Shown here in pieces: positions 53,569-62,858 of a DNA stretch of 64,000 nucleotides; position 1 is the first letter of the stretch; each line of letters opens with the position of its first letter. The notes under the pieces were generated by a model. It saw only the letters and a list, made by a program, of their open reading frames with translations. It ran no database searches and was not told the origin of the DNA. Origin of the DNA: a bacterium D16-56 (GTDB taxonomy: Bacteria > Bacillota > Clostridia > Lachnospirales > Lachnospiraceae). Location: the NCBI GenBank assembly GCA_003611875.1, contig RAYY01000025.1, forward strand, positions 1-64,000, in the 5' to 3' direction. Both the position numbers and the translations under genes were made by a program.

Positions 53569-54243
53569 TTACCTCTCCAAGAATGCGTCCATTTTCTTCA
53601 AAAACCTCTCTGCATTTCCCCCCGCATCCCCGCCAAACACTGCCGAACCAGCCACAATCACATTAGCCCCTGCATCCAGCACAGCCTCCACATTCTCCAG
53701 ATTCACCCCTCCGTCTACCTGAATGCGTACCTTCTCCTCCAGCCCCAGAACACCAAGTCTCTCCCTGACCTGTCTGACCTTTTCCAGCGTATAGGGAATC
53801 AGCTTTTGTCCCCCAAATCCCGGATTGACTGACATAAGCAGCACCATATCCACCTTCTCTAAAATACAGTCCAGTGTAAAAACCGGGGTGGCAGGATTCA
53901 GCGCTGCCCCTGCCATCATGCCCAGCTCCCGGATTTGACTGATGGTCCTGTCTAAATGGCGGCATGCCTCCTGATGGACACACAGCAGATCCGCCCCGGC
54001 CTTCTTCATAGCCTCCGCATAGCGCCCCGGCTCCTCCACCATCATATGCACATCAAACACCTTATCCGTCAAAGGGCGAATGCTCTGAATCACCGGCATC
54101 CCAAAAGAAATGCTGGGCACAAACATCCCGTCCATCACATCAATGTGGATATACTCTGCCCCTGCATCCGAAACCTCTTTTACCTGCTGTCCCAGCCTTC
54201 CAAAATCCGCCGACAAAATGGACGGCGCCAGTATTGCCCTCAT
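53569..54243 (-). CDS. rpe: Ribulose-phosphate 3-epimerase
   Basis: A 224-residue TIM-barrel enzyme interconverting ribulose-5-phosphate and xylulose-5-phosphate. APSILSADFGRLGQQV, the metal histidine in IHIDVMDGMFVP, VHMMVEEP, SVNPGFGGQKLIP and the phosphate-binding VDGGVN and VAGSAVFGG are intact. It begins one base after the rsgA stop. Confidence 0.97.
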   Translation of the reverse strand: MRAILAPSILSADFGRLGQQVKEVSDAGAEYIHIDVMDGMFVPSISFGMPVIQSIRPLTDKVFDVHMMVEEPGRYAEAMKKAGADLLCVHQEACRHLDRTISQIRELGMMAGAALNPATPVFTLDCILEKVDMVLLMSVNPGFGGQKLIPYTLEKVRQVRERLGVLGLEEKVRIQVDGGVNLENVEAVLDAGANVIVAGSAVFGGDAGGNAERFLKKMDAFLER

Positions 54244-54244
54244 A

Positions 54245-55126
54245 TCAGTATCTCCTTTTTTCCTTCAGTTCTTCATACAGAAGCCGATAATTGTCATAAC
54301 GGCTCTGGCTGATCCTGCTTTCCCGAACCGCCTTCTTTACGCCGCATTCCGGTTCCCCCACATGAACACAGTCGTCGCCAAACCGGCACTCTGCCTCATA
54401 AGAGGAAAATTCCGGAAAATGGTATTTCAGCTCCCGTGCCTTTAGCTCTCCCAAATGCAGAGAGCTAAAGCCCGGCGTATCCATCAGATACGTATCCCCT
54501 TCCACGCAGAACAGCTCCGCATGGCGGGTAGTATGCTTTCCTCTCTGAATCTTTTTGCTGATCTGCCCGGTCTCCATCTCTGCCTTAGGCTGCAAAAGAT
54601 TAGTCAGAGAAGACTTTCCCACACCGGAGGATCCCGCCAGAATGGTGGTCTTCCCCTCCAACAGCTTCCGGATCTCCCCAATACCCCTTCCATCATAGGT
54701 ACTGATAAAATACACCCTGGAGCCGCTGTTTTTGTAGATTTCTTCATAACACTTCTGGTCCTGCTCCTGTCCCAGATCCATCTTGTTAAAGCAAATAGCT
54801 GCCGGCACCTGCTGCTGATCCATCATAACCAGAAACCGATCCAAGAGATTCAGATTAGGCGCCGGCTCCGTGACGGCAAACACCACCAACGCCTGATCAA
54901 TATTGGCGCTGGCCGGGCGAATCAGCTCATTTCTCCTGGGCAGGATCTCCTCAATATTTCCCTCGGAATCTGCCTCATCCAAAATGGTAAACTCCACGTC
55001 ATCCCCCACTAACGGCTTGATCCCCCGCTTGCGGAACACTCCCTTTGCCTTGCAGGCATAGACCCTTCCATGCCTGTCATGAACATAATAAAAGCCTGCA
55101 ATTCCTTTAATAATCTTGCCTGTCAT
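54245..55126 (-). CDS. rsgA: Ribosome small-subunit biogenesis GTPase RsgA
   Basis: About 293 residues. An OB-fold N-terminus (GIAGFYYVHD) is followed by the circularly permuted GTPase motifs (FNKMDLG, then GSSGVGKSSLTN, then DTPGFSS) and the C-terminal zinc knuckle CRFGDDCVHVGEPECGV. RsgA checks late 30S assembly. Start at 55126 with AGAGGAAG. It sits between rpe and prkC as in most Firmicutes. Confidence 0.97.
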   Translation of the reverse strand: MTGKIIKGIAGFYYVHDRHGRVYACKAKGVFRKRGIKPLVGDDVEFTILDEADSEGNIEEILPRRNELIRPASANIDQALVVFAVTEPAPNLNLLDRFLVMMDQQQVPAAICFNKMDLGQEQDQKCYEEIYKNSGSRVYFISTYDGRGIGEIRKLLEGKTTILAGSSGVGKSSLTNLLQPKAEMETGQISKKIQRGKHTTRHAELFCVEGDTYLMDTPGFSSLHLGELKARELKYHFPEFSSYEAECRFGDDCVHVGEPECGVKKAVRESRISQSRYDNYRLLYEELKEKRRY

Positions 55127-55153
55127 ACTTCCTCTCACTGCTGCCGCCTGTCA

Positions 55154-57331
55154 TCAATCCATAGGGAAAAAGGTCAGGGGATAAGACTTAAGCACTGCTC
55201 CTGATTCCACATCCACAACCTCTACCTCTCCCCGGTCCGTGCCGTTCATGCTTTCAATGCTGGTATAGCTGATTGGCAGCAAGGTAGAACCTGTAATGGT
55301 CTTCTCATCGGTCAGGGTCCGGTATATGGGGGTTCCGTCCGGCTCCTGCTGATGAAGCCTTACCAATATGGTAACACTGGCTCCCACAGCCCCAGGCCCG
55401 ATCAGGGCGCTTAAATCATACACATCGTTAATGGACGCCACATACCGCTGCTGCCGGGCCTCCGGTCCGCTGCTGACCACATAGCTGATCTGCCCGCCTT
55501 CCTGAATCTGCCCGTTTTCACCGCCCTCCTGACGGATAATCGTTCCCTGGGGAACCGTATCGCTGGACTCTGTAGAAGTATTGCCGGGTACAAGCCCTGC
55601 CTCTCCTAAAAGCGCTAAAGCCTCCGCTTCGGACTTTCCCACCAGTTCCGGCACCGGCACCATTTTAATATGAGGCCCTGTGCTCACATAAAGGGTAACT
55701 GTGCTTCCCTCCATGGCCTTTTCCGGCTCATACCGGATCAGATTCCCCTCCTCTACCGTATCACTTTCCTCCTCCAGAATCTGGACAATCAATCCGCTGT
55801 CCTCCAATAGCCTGCGGGCTGAAGCCACGCTCATGGTATCCAGATCCAAGGCAGCCAGGTCGACCTTTTCAGAACCTAAGCTGACCACCACATTGACATG
55901 AGAATATTTTGACACAATGGACCCGCGCTCCGGACTTTGGGAAATAACACAGCCCTTTTCCACTACCTCTGAGGTTTGGTATGTGGGCTTCATGCTGAGA
56001 AAATTCTCCTTCAGCTTCGCCTCCGCCAGATCCTCCGGAAGATCCAGCACATCCGGCATATAGACCTCGCTGTCCTTTAACGACTCTCCGTTTTCGTTGG
56101 TCTGCACTGCCAATGGCTCCTGGCTCTCAGAGGAGCTTTCCTGCCGCAAAATGCCGGAGCCTGGCTGAAACAGACCTCCCAGCTTGGAAAATACCACAAT
56201 CAGCACTGCCACGATCAGAATGGCCACCACGATCCCCCCGGCAGCCAGAAGCCGCTCAATATGGGAATCCGCTTCCTCCTCCCGGGGATAATCCCGCTTT
56301 GGCTGCCGCGGCCTCTGAGGTCTTGGCTTTTCCTCCTGATACCGGGTCACTGCTGTCTCCCCTGCCGGCCGGCGCACATATTCCCGCACCGGATCCTCCC
56401 TTACAGGGACCTGGAGCTCTTTAATTTTCGCCAGCTCTCTCCCGTTAAACTTCACGGTCTGCCCATTTAAAGCTCGCTGCTCGTCTTCACTCTGGACAAA
56501 TTCCCCGTCAGGCTGGACCAGGGCCTTGCGCAGATCCGCGATCAGCTCATTGGCGCTGCCATAACGCAGCTCCGGCTTCTTTGCCGTACATTTCAAAATA
56601 ATCCGCTCTAAGCCGGACGGAATCTCCGGGTTGTATACACTAGGAGGCACCAGGGCTTCCTCTAAATGGGCCAAAGCAATGGCCACCGTATTATCCCCCT
56701 CAAAGGGCACTCGCCCAGTCACCATCTCATATATGGTAATGCCCAGAGAATAAATATCACTGCGGGCATCGCTGTACCCGCCTCTGGCCTGTTCCGGAGA
56801 AATATAGTGGACGGAACCCATGGCAGCAGAGGTAAGGGTCTGGGCTGACACGCCCCTGGCAATGCCGAAATCCGCTACCTTCACCTTTCCGTCACGGGAA
56901 ATAATCATGTTCTGAGGCTTAATATCCCGATGGATAATATTCTGTTCATGGGCAGCGCCGATTCCCTGCGCCACCTGAATGGCAATGCCAATGGTCTCCT
57001 TGGTCTCCAGCCTGCCCTTTCTGGCAATGTATGCCTTCAAGGTAACGCCCTCAATCAGCTCCATGACAATATAATGAAGCTTTTCCTCATCGATTACATC
57101 ATACACATTGACAATGTTTGGATGGGAAAGCCTGGCTGCTGCCTGAGCCTCCATCTTAAATTTGCTGACAAAGGTACTATCATTGCTGAATTCCTCCTTC
57201 AGCAGCTTAATGGCTACCAGCCGGTTCAGCTTATGGCACCTGGCCTTGTACACCACAGACATTCCGCCGGAGCCCACCTGCTCCAGAATCTCATAACGAT
57301 CCTGCAGATACACTCCGGGCCTTAAGATCAT
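55154..57331 (-). CDS. prkC: PASTA-domain serine/threonine protein kinase
   Basis: A 725-residue membrane kinase that senses muropeptides or lipid II. The cytoplasmic kinase domain (about 1-270) has GSGGMSVVYKA, VAIKLL, HRDIKPQN and VADFGIARG, so it is catalytically intact. A basic, Arg/Pro-rich juxtamembrane stretch leads to a membrane helix near residues 365-385, then three extracellular PASTA repeats (about 405-480, 480-545, 545-620) and a C-terminal domain of about 90 residues. It overlaps prpC by 4 bases (ATGA), pairing kinase with phosphatase. Confidence 0.96.
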   Translation of the reverse strand: MILRPGVYLQDRYEILEQVGSGGMSVVYKARCHKLNRLVAIKLLKEEFSNDSTFVSKFKMEAQAAARLSHPNIVNVYDVIDEEKLHYIVMELIEGVTLKAYIARKGRLETKETIGIAIQVAQGIGAAHEQNIIHRDIKPQNMIISRDGKVKVADFGIARGVSAQTLTSAAMGSVHYISPEQARGGYSDARSDIYSLGITIYEMVTGRVPFEGDNTVAIALAHLEEALVPPSVYNPEIPSGLERIILKCTAKKPELRYGSANELIADLRKALVQPDGEFVQSEDEQRALNGQTVKFNGRELAKIKELQVPVREDPVREYVRRPAGETAVTRYQEEKPRPQRPRQPKRDYPREEEADSHIERLLAAGGIVVAILIVAVLIVVFSKLGGLFQPGSGILRQESSSESQEPLAVQTNENGESLKDSEVYMPDVLDLPEDLAEAKLKENFLSMKPTYQTSEVVEKGCVISQSPERGSIVSKYSHVNVVVSLGSEKVDLAALDLDTMSVASARRLLEDSGLIVQILEEESDTVEEGNLIRYEPEKAMEGSTVTLYVSTGPHIKMVPVPELVGKSEAEALALLGEAGLVPGNTSTESSDTVPQGTIIRQEGGENGQIQEGGQISYVVSSGPEARQQRYVASINDVYDLSALIGPGAVGASVTILVRLHQQEPDGTPIYRTLTDEKTITGSTLLPISYTSIESMNGTDRGEVEVVDVESGAVLKSYPLTFFPMD

Positions 57332-58071
57332 AGTGACACCTCACGAATCTGAGGCTCTATGAGAATCACAGAAATATTATCCTTTCCGCCGCCCCGGTTG
57401 GCAGCCTTCACCAGGTCCTCTACCTTGCATTTTAAGCTTCCCTCCGAGCGGATAATATATTCTATTTCAAACTCATCCACCATATTGCTTAAGCCGTCGG
57501 AACACATCAGTATCTGATCGCCGGGCTTCAGCTTTAAGGCAAACAAATCCGTCTCCACGGTCTCCGCTGTTCCCACTGCCCGTGTAATAATATTCTTATG
57601 CTCCAGATAGCTTCTGCTCCCCCGCTTCATCTTTCCCCTGGCAACCAGCTCCTCCACATAAGAATGGTCCCTGGTCACCTGCTCTAGCTCCCTCCGGAGC
57701 AGATAAAGACGGCTGTCGCCGATATTGGCCACATACAGCACATTCCCCTTTATGGTAGCTGCCACTAAGGTGCTTCCCATGCCGGACAGCTCCGGGTCAT
57801 GGCTGGCCCGGTAGTACAGCTCTCGGTTCATCTGCCGGATTCCGTCTCTTAGGATTCCATGAACATCCTTTTCCGGGGTCTTGATTCCAAAATATCCGAC
57901 CAGATTTTCCACGGCAAAACGAGACGCATAATCTCCTGCCTGATGACCTCCCATCCCGTCCGCCACCATAAACAGGTTATCTAAAGAACCCACAGGGACT
58001 GTTGAGGCATAGATATAATCCTGATTCATGCTGCGGTATTTTCCCACATCTGTAAGCGCATAAGCCTGCAC
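57328..58071 (-). CDS. prpC: PP2C-type serine/threonine phosphatase
   Basis: About 247 residues. TDVGKYRSMNQDYI, VADGMGGHQAGDYAS, NIGDSRLYLLR, MCSDGLSNMV and KDNISVI are the metal-binding PP2C motifs in order. It reverses PrkC phosphorylation. I favour a GTG start at 58071 (after AGGAGG); a TTG at 58089 would overlap the rlmN stop. Confidence 0.95.
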   Translation of the reverse strand: MQAYALTDVGKYRSMNQDYIYASTVPVGSLDNLFMVADGMGGHQAGDYASRFAVENLVGYFGIKTPEKDVHGILRDGIRQMNRELYYRASHDPELSGMGSTLVAATIKGNVLYVANIGDSRLYLLRRELEQVTRDHSYVEELVARGKMKRGSRSYLEHKNIITRAVGTAETVETDLFALKLKPGDQILMCSDGLSNMVDEFEIEYIIRSEGSLKCKVEDLVKAANRGGGKDNISVILIEPQIREVSL

Positions 58072-58085
58072 CGCATCCACCTCCT

Positions 58086-59123
58086 TCAATTTCCTGACAG
58101 GAAGCCTCTGCGAAGCTGCCCGCAGGCCCCATCAATATCCCTTCCCATCTCCCGTCTTACGGTAACGGCGATCCCCGCTTTTTCCAAAAACTCCTTAAAC
58201 TCCCGAATCGCCTTTTGATCCGACCTGGCAAAATTCCGTTCCCTGACAGGATTTACCGGAATCAGGTTCACATGCCCATGGACTCCCCTAAGCAGCCGCG
58301 CAAGCTGTTCTGCCTCCTGCAGATTATCATTGACTCCTTTTACCAGGCTGTATTCAAAGGTCAGCCGCCTTCCGGTGTTTTGAAAATATTCCTGGCACGC
58401 CTTCAGTACCTGTGACAAGGGATATGCCTTTGCTATGGGCATAAGCCTCTGCCTGACCTGGTCATTAGGTGCATGGAGAGACAAAGCCAAGGTCACAGGC
58501 AGTCCCTCCCGGGCAAATCGTTGAATCCCCGGAACAATCCCACAGGTAGATACCGTAATATTCCGCAGGCTTATGTTCAGCCCGCGCTCATCCGAGATCA
58601 GACGAAGGAAACGAACCACCCCGTCATAGTTGTCAAAGGGCTCTCCTGATCCCATCATGACAATGTGGGAGACCCGCTTTTTTGTCAGCGCCTGGATCCG
58701 GTATACCTGCCCCAACATCTCCGATGGGGTCAGGTTCCTTTCCAGGCCGTCTAAAGTAGAAGCACAGAAGCAGCATCCCATCCGACATCCCACCTGAGAA
58801 GAAATACACACGGAATTTCCATGACGGTACTGCATCCATACGCTTTCAATCACATTCCCGTCCGCCAAGCGAAACAAATATTTGCGGGTCCCGTCTATCC
58901 GGGATACCCGTTCCTCCACCAGCTCCGGCACAGTCAGCTCAAACCTCTCCTCAAGAGCCTGCCGAAGCTTTACCGGCAGATTGGTCATCTGTCCAAAGTC
59001 CTCTGCCGTCTTTTCATGAAGCCATCCGTACACCTGGCCGGCACGAAAGGATTTCTCCCCCATTTCCTTTAAAATAATCTCCAGTTCAGAAAAATAAAGG
59101 GACCTGATATCGATTTTTTCCAT
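58086..59123 (-). CDS. rlmN: 23S rRNA (adenine2503-C2)-methyltransferase RlmN
   Basis: About 345 residues. A radical SAM enzyme that methylates A2503 of 23S rRNA and A37 of some tRNAs. The cluster motif CRMGCCFC, GSGEPFDNYD, LSLHAPND and the C-terminal RREMGRDIDGACGQL with the catalytic cysteine are present. ATG at 59123 follows GGAGGGAG; the longer frame (59195) has no site. Confidence 0.96.
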   Translation of the reverse strand: MEKIDIRSLYFSELEIILKEMGEKSFRAGQVYGWLHEKTAEDFGQMTNLPVKLRQALEERFELTVPELVEERVSRIDGTRKYLFRLADGNVIESVWMQYRHGNSVCISSQVGCRMGCCFCASTLDGLERNLTPSEMLGQVYRIQALTKKRVSHIVMMGSGEPFDNYDGVVRFLRLISDERGLNISLRNITVSTCGIVPGIQRFAREGLPVTLALSLHAPNDQVRQRLMPIAKAYPLSQVLKACQEYFQNTGRRLTFEYSLVKGVNDNLQEAEQLARLLRGVHGHVNLIPVNPVRERNFARSDQKAIREFKEFLEKAGIAVTVRREMGRDIDGACGQLRRGFLSGN

Positions 59124-59210
59124 TCTCCCTCCGTCAAAAACCCTTCCCTTTTGCGGCAGCCTATGCTGTGATTCCAGACAAGCCATGGCTGGCAAAAGCC
59201 TGCAGCAGCA

Positions 59211-60530
59211 TCAGCCGTGTTTTTTCTCAAACGCCGCAATAAAAAATCCGTCGCAAGGATGGACTCCCGGCAAAAGCTGCACATAACCATCCCTCATGGT
59301 TCCTTCCTCTGTTTCCAATCCGCCCAAAGGGCCAATCCCTTTTGGCGAGAAGGGAAAATGGTCCAGAAACCATTGACGCTGTTCCTGATTCTCCTGCCTG
59401 CTGACCGTGCAGGTACTGTAGATCAAGGTGCCGCCCGGCCTTACATACCTGGATACCACCTTTAGAATCTCTCTTTGCAGCAAAACAAGACTTTCGATCT
59501 GGTCTCTCGTCATCCGGTATTTAATATCCGGCTTTTTCCCGATTACGCCCAGTCCGGAACAGGGAAGGTCAGCCAAAACAATATCTGCCTGTTCTTCCCA
59601 CCTGTCGTCAAGCTCCAGGGCATCCCACATCTCTGCCTTCATATTCTTAAACCCGGTGCGCATCAGATTCTCCTGGACCAGGGCAATCTTTCTCTCTGTC
59701 AGGTCACGGCACACCACCATCCCTGTTCCCTTCAGCTTATCCGCCATATGTAGGCTCTTTCCCCCCGGTGCGCCGCACACATCCAGCACCCGGCTTCCCG
59801 GACAAGGGGATGCTGCCTCCGCCGCCAGGGCCGAGGCAGCATCCTGTACCTGTATCCAGCCCTTCCTAAACGCATCCAGCCGCTCCAGATAATCATACTG
59901 CTCCAGGATCAGCACCTCTGCAGACAGAGGACTGACAACCGCCTTCACCCCCTGGCCCTTCAGACTGTCCCTAATCTCCTCAGCCGATGCCAGACTTAGA
60001 TTGCACCGTACCGTCATCGGACTGTCCTCCAAGGATGCCAAAAGCATCCTTTCCGTCACATCCCGTCCATACTGCTCCTCCCACATCTCCAGAATCCATT
60101 CCGGCATGGAATAGCGCAGGGACCAGTCTTCAAAGACAAATTCCTCTTTCCTCCGTGCCACGCTGCGCAGCACCCCGTTGACAAAGCCCCCAAGACCGCC
60201 GAAGTGATGCTTCTTGGCCAGCTTTACAGCCTCATTGCACACTGCCCGGTCCGGCACCCGGTCCATCCACAGAATCTGATATACAGACATCCGCAGGATG
60301 GTGCGGATCACCGGCTTCATATTTTTGGTCTTAACCTTAGAACAGAGATCCAGGACTGCGTCTATGGTCAAAAGCCGCTCTACGGTTCCCTCTCCCATAC
60401 GGGTGATAAAAGCCCGATCCTGCTTTTTCAGATATTGGTATTTATTTAAGGCATTCTGCATGGCGCCGTGAATCATCCCATCCCGTTCCAGCACCTCCAA
60501 AAGAATCTCCAGGACGATCTCTCTAGTCAT
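59211..60530 (-). CDS. rsmB: 16S rRNA (cytosine967-C5)-methyltransferase RsmB
   Basis: About 439 residues: an N-terminal NusB-like RNA-binding domain (to about 150) and a SAM methyltransferase domain with DVCGAPGGKSLHMADKL, DLPCSGLGVIGKKPDIKYR (catalytic PC motif) and TLIYSTCTVSRQENQEQ (second cysteine). ATG at 60530 is preceded by GGAGG at long spacing and overlaps the metallopeptidase gene by 8 bases. Confidence 0.95.
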   Translation of the reverse strand: MTREIVLEILLEVLERDGMIHGAMQNALNKYQYLKKQDRAFITRMGEGTVERLLTIDAVLDLCSKVKTKNMKPVIRTILRMSVYQILWMDRVPDRAVCNEAVKLAKKHHFGGLGGFVNGVLRSVARRKEEFVFEDWSLRYSMPEWILEMWEEQYGRDVTERMLLASLEDSPMTVRCNLSLASAEEIRDSLKGQGVKAVVSPLSAEVLILEQYDYLERLDAFRKGWIQVQDAASALAAEAASPCPGSRVLDVCGAPGGKSLHMADKLKGTGMVVCRDLTERKIALVQENLMRTGFKNMKAEMWDALELDDRWEEQADIVLADLPCSGLGVIGKKPDIKYRMTRDQIESLVLLQREILKVVSRYVRPGGTLIYSTCTVSRQENQEQRQWFLDHFPFSPKGIGPLGGLETEEGTMRDGYVQLLPGVHPCDGFFIAAFEKKHG

Positions 60531-61233
60531 TGCTTCTGCGTCCTCCAAACAGGATCAAAAGCCGCAGAAGCTGCAGAACAGACGCTGCCACTGCCGCCAC
60601 GTAGGTAAGTGCCGCTGCCCCCAGCACCTTTTTCGTATAATCCACCTCCTGCCCCTGAAGGATGCCGATCTGTCCTAACAGACGTACCGCCCTGCCGGAA
60701 GCATTGAACTCCACGGGCAGTGTGATCACCTGAAACATAAGCGCCAGCACAAACATCCAGATTCCCACCTGGATAAAAGGAGTCAGCCCGATCACCAATC
60801 CTAAAAGAATCAGCGGCCAGGACAAGGTACTGCCCAGATTTGCCACCGGCACAAAGGCTGCCCGAAGGCGAAGGGGAGCATATCCCACATGGTCCTGGAT
60901 GGCATGGCCGCACTCATGGGCAGCCACCCCGATAGCAGACACGGAACTCTGCCCATAAACGGATTCCGACAGATTCACGGTCTTGGTCCTGGGGTCGTAG
61001 TGATCCGTAAGCTGCCCCTTCACTCCGCGAACCGTCACATCGTAGATTCCCTGAGAATGCAGAATCTGCCTGGCCGCATCTGCCCCGGTCATTCCGGTCC
61101 GGCTGCGTACCTGAGAATACTTTTGGAATGTACCATTGACCCGCGCAGACGCCCACATGGAAAGCAATGCGCCTGCTATGACCAAAAGATAGGTGGGATC
61201 AAACCCAAAATAACCTCTGTAAAAAGGCATCAT
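60523..61233 (-). CDS. YugP-type membrane zinc metallopeptidase
   Basis: A 236-residue membrane protein with HECGHA (HExxH zinc motif, GVAAHECGHAIQDHVGY) and three or four hydrophobic helices: one at the N-terminus, two around LSWPLILLGLVIGLTPF and VGIWMFVLALMFQVITL, and one near the C-terminus. It matches the YugP family found in this gene cluster across clostridia. Function is unproven; probably membrane-protein quality control. Confidence 0.9.
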   Translation of the reverse strand: MMPFYRGYFGFDPTYLLVIAGALLSMWASARVNGTFQKYSQVRSRTGMTGADAARQILHSQGIYDVTVRGVKGQLTDHYDPRTKTVNLSESVYGQSSVSAIGVAAHECGHAIQDHVGYAPLRLRAAFVPVANLGSTLSWPLILLGLVIGLTPFIQVGIWMFVLALMFQVITLPVEFNASGRAVRLLGQIGILQGQEVDYTKKVLGAAALTYVAAVAASVLQLLRLLILFGGRRSND

Positions 61234-61238
61234 TCAAC

Positions 61239-62282
61239 TCAACTCCTTCCAAGTCTCTGCCCCGATTCCACAGGAAATCCCCGAAGAAAGGCTCCTGTGT
61301 CCATCCGTCTCTTTCCTTCTATCTGAAGGCTGGTAATATTCAAAATACCGCTTCCGGTCCTGACCTTCAGCCCGTCCTCTGACGCGGACAGAACCACGCC
61401 GCATTCTTCCCTCCTGCTCTCATCTGCCTCCGGCACACCGGCACCCTCTGACACAATACCGGCTCCGGACACATTCTCATCCTCTGCCTTATGCCTAGGG
61501 GTCTCTCCTGTATCCTCCTGCTTCCCCGGTAAAATCACATCTGCTGCCCACAGCTTCAGCAGCTTTCCGTTCAGCCAGGTATAAGCGCTGGGCCAGGGAT
61601 TCAGTCCCCTTATCAGCCGCTCAATGGATCCTGCATCCTTTGTCCAGTCGATCTCCCCAAATGATTTGGGAATCTTTTTTACATAGGTAGCTGCCTCATG
61701 ATCCTGGGGTGTCCTTACCAAGGTCCCCTTTTCCAGCTTATCCAGGGTGGACAAAATCAGCTCCCCGCCTAACAGGCTCAGCCGGTCAAACAGGCTTCCC
61801 CCTGTCTCCTTTTCTGCTAAAGCGATCGCCCGTTTTTCCAGAATATCTCCTGTATCCATTCCCTCGTCCATCATCATGGTGGTAATGCCGGTCTCCCTCT
61901 CGCCGTTGATCACAGCCCACTGAATAGGAGAAGCCCCCCGATACTTGGGAAGCAGGGATGCATGAATGTTCACACAGCCATAGGCAGGCACACAAAGGAG
62001 CTCCTTTGACAGAATCTGGCCAAAGGCAATCACCACCATCACGTCCGGAGACAGCTTTTTCATTTCTTCTATAAAAGAAGCATCCCTGGCCCGATCCGGC
62101 TGGTATACCGGAATCCGGCGGCTAAGAGCCGCCTCCTTAACCGGGGATATACAGATCCCGTTGCCCCTTCCTTTTGGCCTGTCAGGCTGAGTCACCACAG
62201 CGGTCACCTGATGACGGGAATCTGCCAGAGCCTCAAGCACCGGAACGGAAAAATCAGGGGTTCCCATAAATACAATTCTCAT
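61239..62282 (-). CDS. fmt: Methionyl-tRNA formyltransferase
   Basis: A 347-residue enzyme that formylates initiator methionyl-tRNA. MRIVFMGTPDFSVPVLEAL, VTQPDRPKGRG, NIHASLLPKYRGASPIQWA (catalytic Asn/His) and MDEGMDTGDIL are intact. It is slightly long because of a low-complexity Glu/Gly-rich insertion at about residues 255-290 in the C-terminal domain. Confidence 0.97.
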   Translation of the reverse strand: MRIVFMGTPDFSVPVLEALADSRHQVTAVVTQPDRPKGRGNGICISPVKEAALSRRIPVYQPDRARDASFIEEMKKLSPDVMVVIAFGQILSKELLCVPAYGCVNIHASLLPKYRGASPIQWAVINGERETGITTMMMDEGMDTGDILEKRAIALAEKETGGSLFDRLSLLGGELILSTLDKLEKGTLVRTPQDHEAATYVKKIPKSFGEIDWTKDAGSIERLIRGLNPWPSAYTWLNGKLLKLWAADVILPGKQEDTGETPRHKAEDENVSGAGIVSEGAGVPEADESRREECGVVLSASEDGLKVRTGSGILNITSLQIEGKRRMDTGAFLRGFPVESGQRLGRS

Positions 62283-62334
62283 TCTCGCCTCTTTCCTGAC
62301 GCATATACCGCGTCATTCAGACCGACTTGGAAGC

Positions 62335-62808
62335 TTATTCATCTTCCTCATCATTATCCATCAGCTCCCCCTCTACCAGATCCACGTACAGCTCCCCCCG
62401 AAGGTGGTCGCACTCATGGCAGATGGCCCGGGCCAGCATTTCCTCTGCCTCCAGCTCGAACTCTTTCATATCCTCATCCATGGCACGTACCTTTACATGA
62501 TTGGGGCGAGTCACCATACCGTGCTTTCCCGGTACGCTCAGGCATCCCTCCCGGTCCGTCTGGCTGCCGCTCTGCTCAATGATCTCCGGATTAATCAGCA
62601 CATACTGATTCCCGTCCTCTACGTCAATCACCACGATCTGCTTTAATATTCCTACCTGAGATGCTGCCAGCCCTACTCCGTTGTGCTCATACATGGTATC
62701 GAACATGTCTTCAATCAACTGCCTTGTCCGCCGGTTCATCTCCTTTACCCTCTTACACTGCTTTTTTAAAATATCATCGCCAATCGTTCTGATCTGTCTG
62801 ATCGCCAT
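62335..62808 (-). CDS. def: Peptide deformylase
   Basis: A 157-residue iron/zinc enzyme removing the N-formyl group from new proteins. The three catalytic motifs are seen: GVGLAASQVG, EGCLSVPG with the metal cysteine, and HECDHL. The sequence ends in an acidic tail. It lies directly upstream of fmt, so formylation and deformylation genes are co-transcribed. Confidence 0.97.
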   Translation of the reverse strand: MAIRQIRTIGDDILKKQCKRVKEMNRRTRQLIEDMFDTMYEHNGVGLAASQVGILKQIVVIDVEDGNQYVLINPEIIEQSGSQTDREGCLSVPGKHGMVTRPNHVKVRAMDEDMKEFELEAEEMLARAICHECDHLRGELYVDLVEGELMDNDEEDE

Positions 62809-62858
62809 ATGCTTTTTGTTCTCCTTTTCCCCTGTTCTGAAACTCCATAATCAGCTTT